From contig JAIRRE010000149.1 of NCBI GenBank assembly GCA_031256125.1, positions 1-7,774 on the forward strand: a stretch of DNA of 7,774 nt, written 5' to 3'. The DNA comes from Burkholderiaceae bacterium. GTDB lineage: Bacteria; Pseudomonadota; Gammaproteobacteria; Burkholderiales; Burkholderiaceae_C. The first letter of the stretch is position 1, and each line of letters starts with the position of its first letter. A program made the position numbers and the translations under genes. This document shows, in pieces, positions 6,463 to 7,774 of the stretch. A model generated the notes under the pieces. The model searched no databases and had not been told where the DNA came from. It saw only the letters and a program-made list of their open reading frames with translations.

Positions 6463-7089
6463 CTACTTCCAACTGATTTGGCTTTGATTTTTTTGGCTGC
6501 CCAGCATATCCTGGCGGCTGTGTTTCGCCTCCGACGGTTGCGGCTTCAATGCGTCGCGGTAGATTTGCGTTAGTTGCGCATCAAGCCGGGGCAGTTGCGG
6601 GGCGTCTCAAGTCATTTTTCCTGTTGCGCCAGCGGCTTGGCGGCACTCTATCGGTCGAGCGCCCACTGATAGAGCGTAACTGAATCAAATACATTAATCC
6701 AGTAAGTCACGTTCCCGCACTTGAGATGATCGCCCCCGCCCGGATGCAGTACGCGGCTGCGGCGGCCTCTGGCGGTTCATACCCCTGTTGACCAAGCTGC
6801 CCGATTCTGGACTGGTAGGTCGTGCGCAGGCAGGCGTCGTTTCGGCAGCGGTTGTGCTCACACTGGCAATCCAGTATTTCTGCTGCCCGATGAGCTGGTT
6901 TTTGTCGCTTTGCTCCGGCAGCGCCTGCAAGGCGTCATGGGAGGTTTGCGCCGGTTGCAAATCGAACCGGGAGAGTTGCGCATCAGCGCAAATGGCGCGC
7001 TCGGTAACGTTGCGCGCTTTTTGACAGTCAAAACTTGCCGACCATGCCAGTAACGGCAAGCAGGTCAAGAGCGTAAGCAGAAATTTCAT
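6463..7089 (-). pseudogene. Decayed LprI/DUF1311-like secreted protein gene with several frameshifts
   Basis: The gene begins with a signal peptide (MKFLLTLLTCLPLLAWSA) and SFDCQKARNVTERAICADAQLS, the N-terminal pattern of LprI/DUF1311 proteins, some of which inhibit lysozyme in the periplasm. The expected continuation is split between frames. QQKYWIAS runs in the first frame. From about 6853 a second frame gives NRCRNDACLRTTYQSRI, the family's C-terminal Cys-rich motif, then EPPEAAAAAY. From about 6750 a third frame gives HPGGGDHLKCGNVTYWINVF and LYQWALDR, a stop at 6648-6650, PLAQQEK, and a stop at 6612-6614. A further frame gives LPRLDAQLTQIYRDAL, a second LprI-like segment, ending at 6463. 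Three frame changes and two internal stops argue for real decay. The first segment also has substitutions (RFDLQPAQTSHDAL where RLDxQLAxxYxxAL is expected). The gene lies 43 nt after tssA on the same strand and adjoins the IS481-type relic, which may have truncated it. Confidence 0.8.
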
Positions 7090-7132
7090 GATCGGTTCAA
7101 AGGCTGATGGATGCTGCGGATGCGCAGACTAT

Positions 7133-7774
7133 TCATTTGGCTCCATTTGCCTGGGGACCGGCAAGGTTCAAGACCTGATTGAGGCCGTCGGGGGACATAT
7201 CTTTGACGATGTCCAGAAAATTCATATCCATCAGCCGTTGCGCCCGTCGAATGAGTAGCGGGACAGGGTTGGTCGGCTCATGGCGCTCCAGATAGGTACA
7301 AATTGCGTCCATGGCGTTTACGACATCGGCGCGCGAATTCAAAAAGCCTATGGCCTGAACAGCCATCGCCGAGGCCGTACCGACCGCCGGCAATGTAGAT
7401 GGGTCTTGGCCTTGCGCTGGTTTTGCCAATGCCCGGCTGCCAAGCATGCTGCCGGCGCGTTCCAGCGGGCGCTTGAGGTTGGTCAGGTCAGGCGTGAAGT
7501 CGAGGCCGGAACGCTCCTCGATATTAAGCAGCAATTTGCCCAGTAGATCGACAAGCCGGTTGGGCACATCCAAAGCCGCCGCCACATCGAGCGTTTTGCG
7601 CATATCCAGCACCATGTCGTCAATTTTTTGGCGATTGATGGCGATGCCGTTCAATTCCACGCTTCCTTGTTCCACCACGCGCTCCAGATCGCGCACGGTG
7701 AACGCACCCAAAGGCGAGTTCATTGCAATGGCCTGGCGCACATCGGCCACCAAGCCATCAGGGTCGGCCAATCC
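7133..7774 (-). CDS. tssA: Type VI secretion system protein TssA (ImpA-like), C-terminal part, 5' end outside window
   Basis: About 213 codons run open to the window edge. A TTG at 7769-7771 is in frame, but the frame continues through it and TssA proteins are much longer, so the true start lies beyond 7774. TssA is a cytoplasmic ring-forming component of the T6SS; it contacts baseplate and sheath parts and helps tail assembly. The diagnostic part is the C-terminal domain: FLNSRADVVNAMDAICTYLE, then HEPTNPVPLLIRRAQRLM, then NFLDIVKDMSPDGLNQV, which match the family's conserved SR-A--L-IC-Y---EPS-PVPLL--RA-RL pattern. GAFTVRDLE (22-30 from the TTG) resembles the middle region. The N-terminal ImpA domain is not in view. 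No other T6SS gene is visible, but its presence implies a T6SS locus beyond the right edge. A decayed LprI-like gene follows 43 nt downstream. Confidence 0.88.
   Translation of the reverse strand, partial: GLADPDGLVADVRQAIAMNSPLGAFTVRDLERVVEQGSVELNGIAINRQKIDDMVLDMRKTLDVAAALDVPNRLVDLLGKLLLNIEERSGLDFTPDLTNLKRPLERAGSMLGSRALAKPAQGQDPSTLPAVGTASAMAVQAIGFLNSRADVVNAMDAICTYLERHEPTNPVPLLIRRAQRLMDMNFLDIVKDMSPDGLNQVLNLAGPQANGAK

Noticed and set aside
6178..6472. Minus strand open frames opposite the transposase relic
   Set aside because: The opposite strand has recognisable transposase motifs; these frames show none and cross the junction with the pseudogene.

Overview
The window reads as a moderately GC-rich proteobacterial chromosome, most likely a betaproteobacterium. 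That is an inference from the style of the Rpe, acyl-CoA and TssA proteins and from an IS481-type transposase remnant; no rRNA or other marker gene is present to confirm it.

Positions 1-4700 (+ strand) form a compact catabolic operon: the 3' end of an enoyl-CoA hydratase, an Asp/Glu/hydantoin racemase-superfamily protein, an acyl-CoA dehydrogenase, an AMP-forming acyl-CoA ligase and a TetR-family regulator, with gaps of only 29-94 nt. The logic is: the ligase activates a carboxylic acid to its CoA thioester, the dehydrogenase introduces a 2,3-double bond, the hydratase adds water, and the racemase-like enzyme adjusts a stereocentre, isomerises or decarboxylates an intermediate. The TetR protein is probably the local repressor. 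The substrate cannot be named from sequence. The dehydrogenase has its catalytic glutamate at the isovaleryl-CoA dehydrogenase position, which hints at a branched substrate.

Positions 4702-6185 (- strand) hold ribulose-phosphate 3-epimerase (rpe) and a translationally coupled short-chain dehydrogenase/reductase (SDR) lacking three of the four classical catalytic residues. This pair converges on tetR with one base between the stop codons.

Positions 6186-7089 are a gene graveyard: the C-terminal scrap of an IS481-type transposase (+ strand), then a heavily frameshifted LprI/DUF1311-type secreted protein (- strand) with two LprI-like segments. From 7133 to the window edge (- strand) is the C-terminal part of TssA, a type VI secretion system (T6SS) component. 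The decayed LprI-like gene sits directly downstream of tssA on the same strand, so it may once have been a T6SS accessory or immunity gene.

The most notable points are the one-cysteine racemase-like enzyme in an acyl-CoA operon, the SDR with a dismantled active site, and the decayed LprI-like gene next to the T6SS. I see no tRNA, rRNA, CRISPR array or convincing intrinsic terminator.
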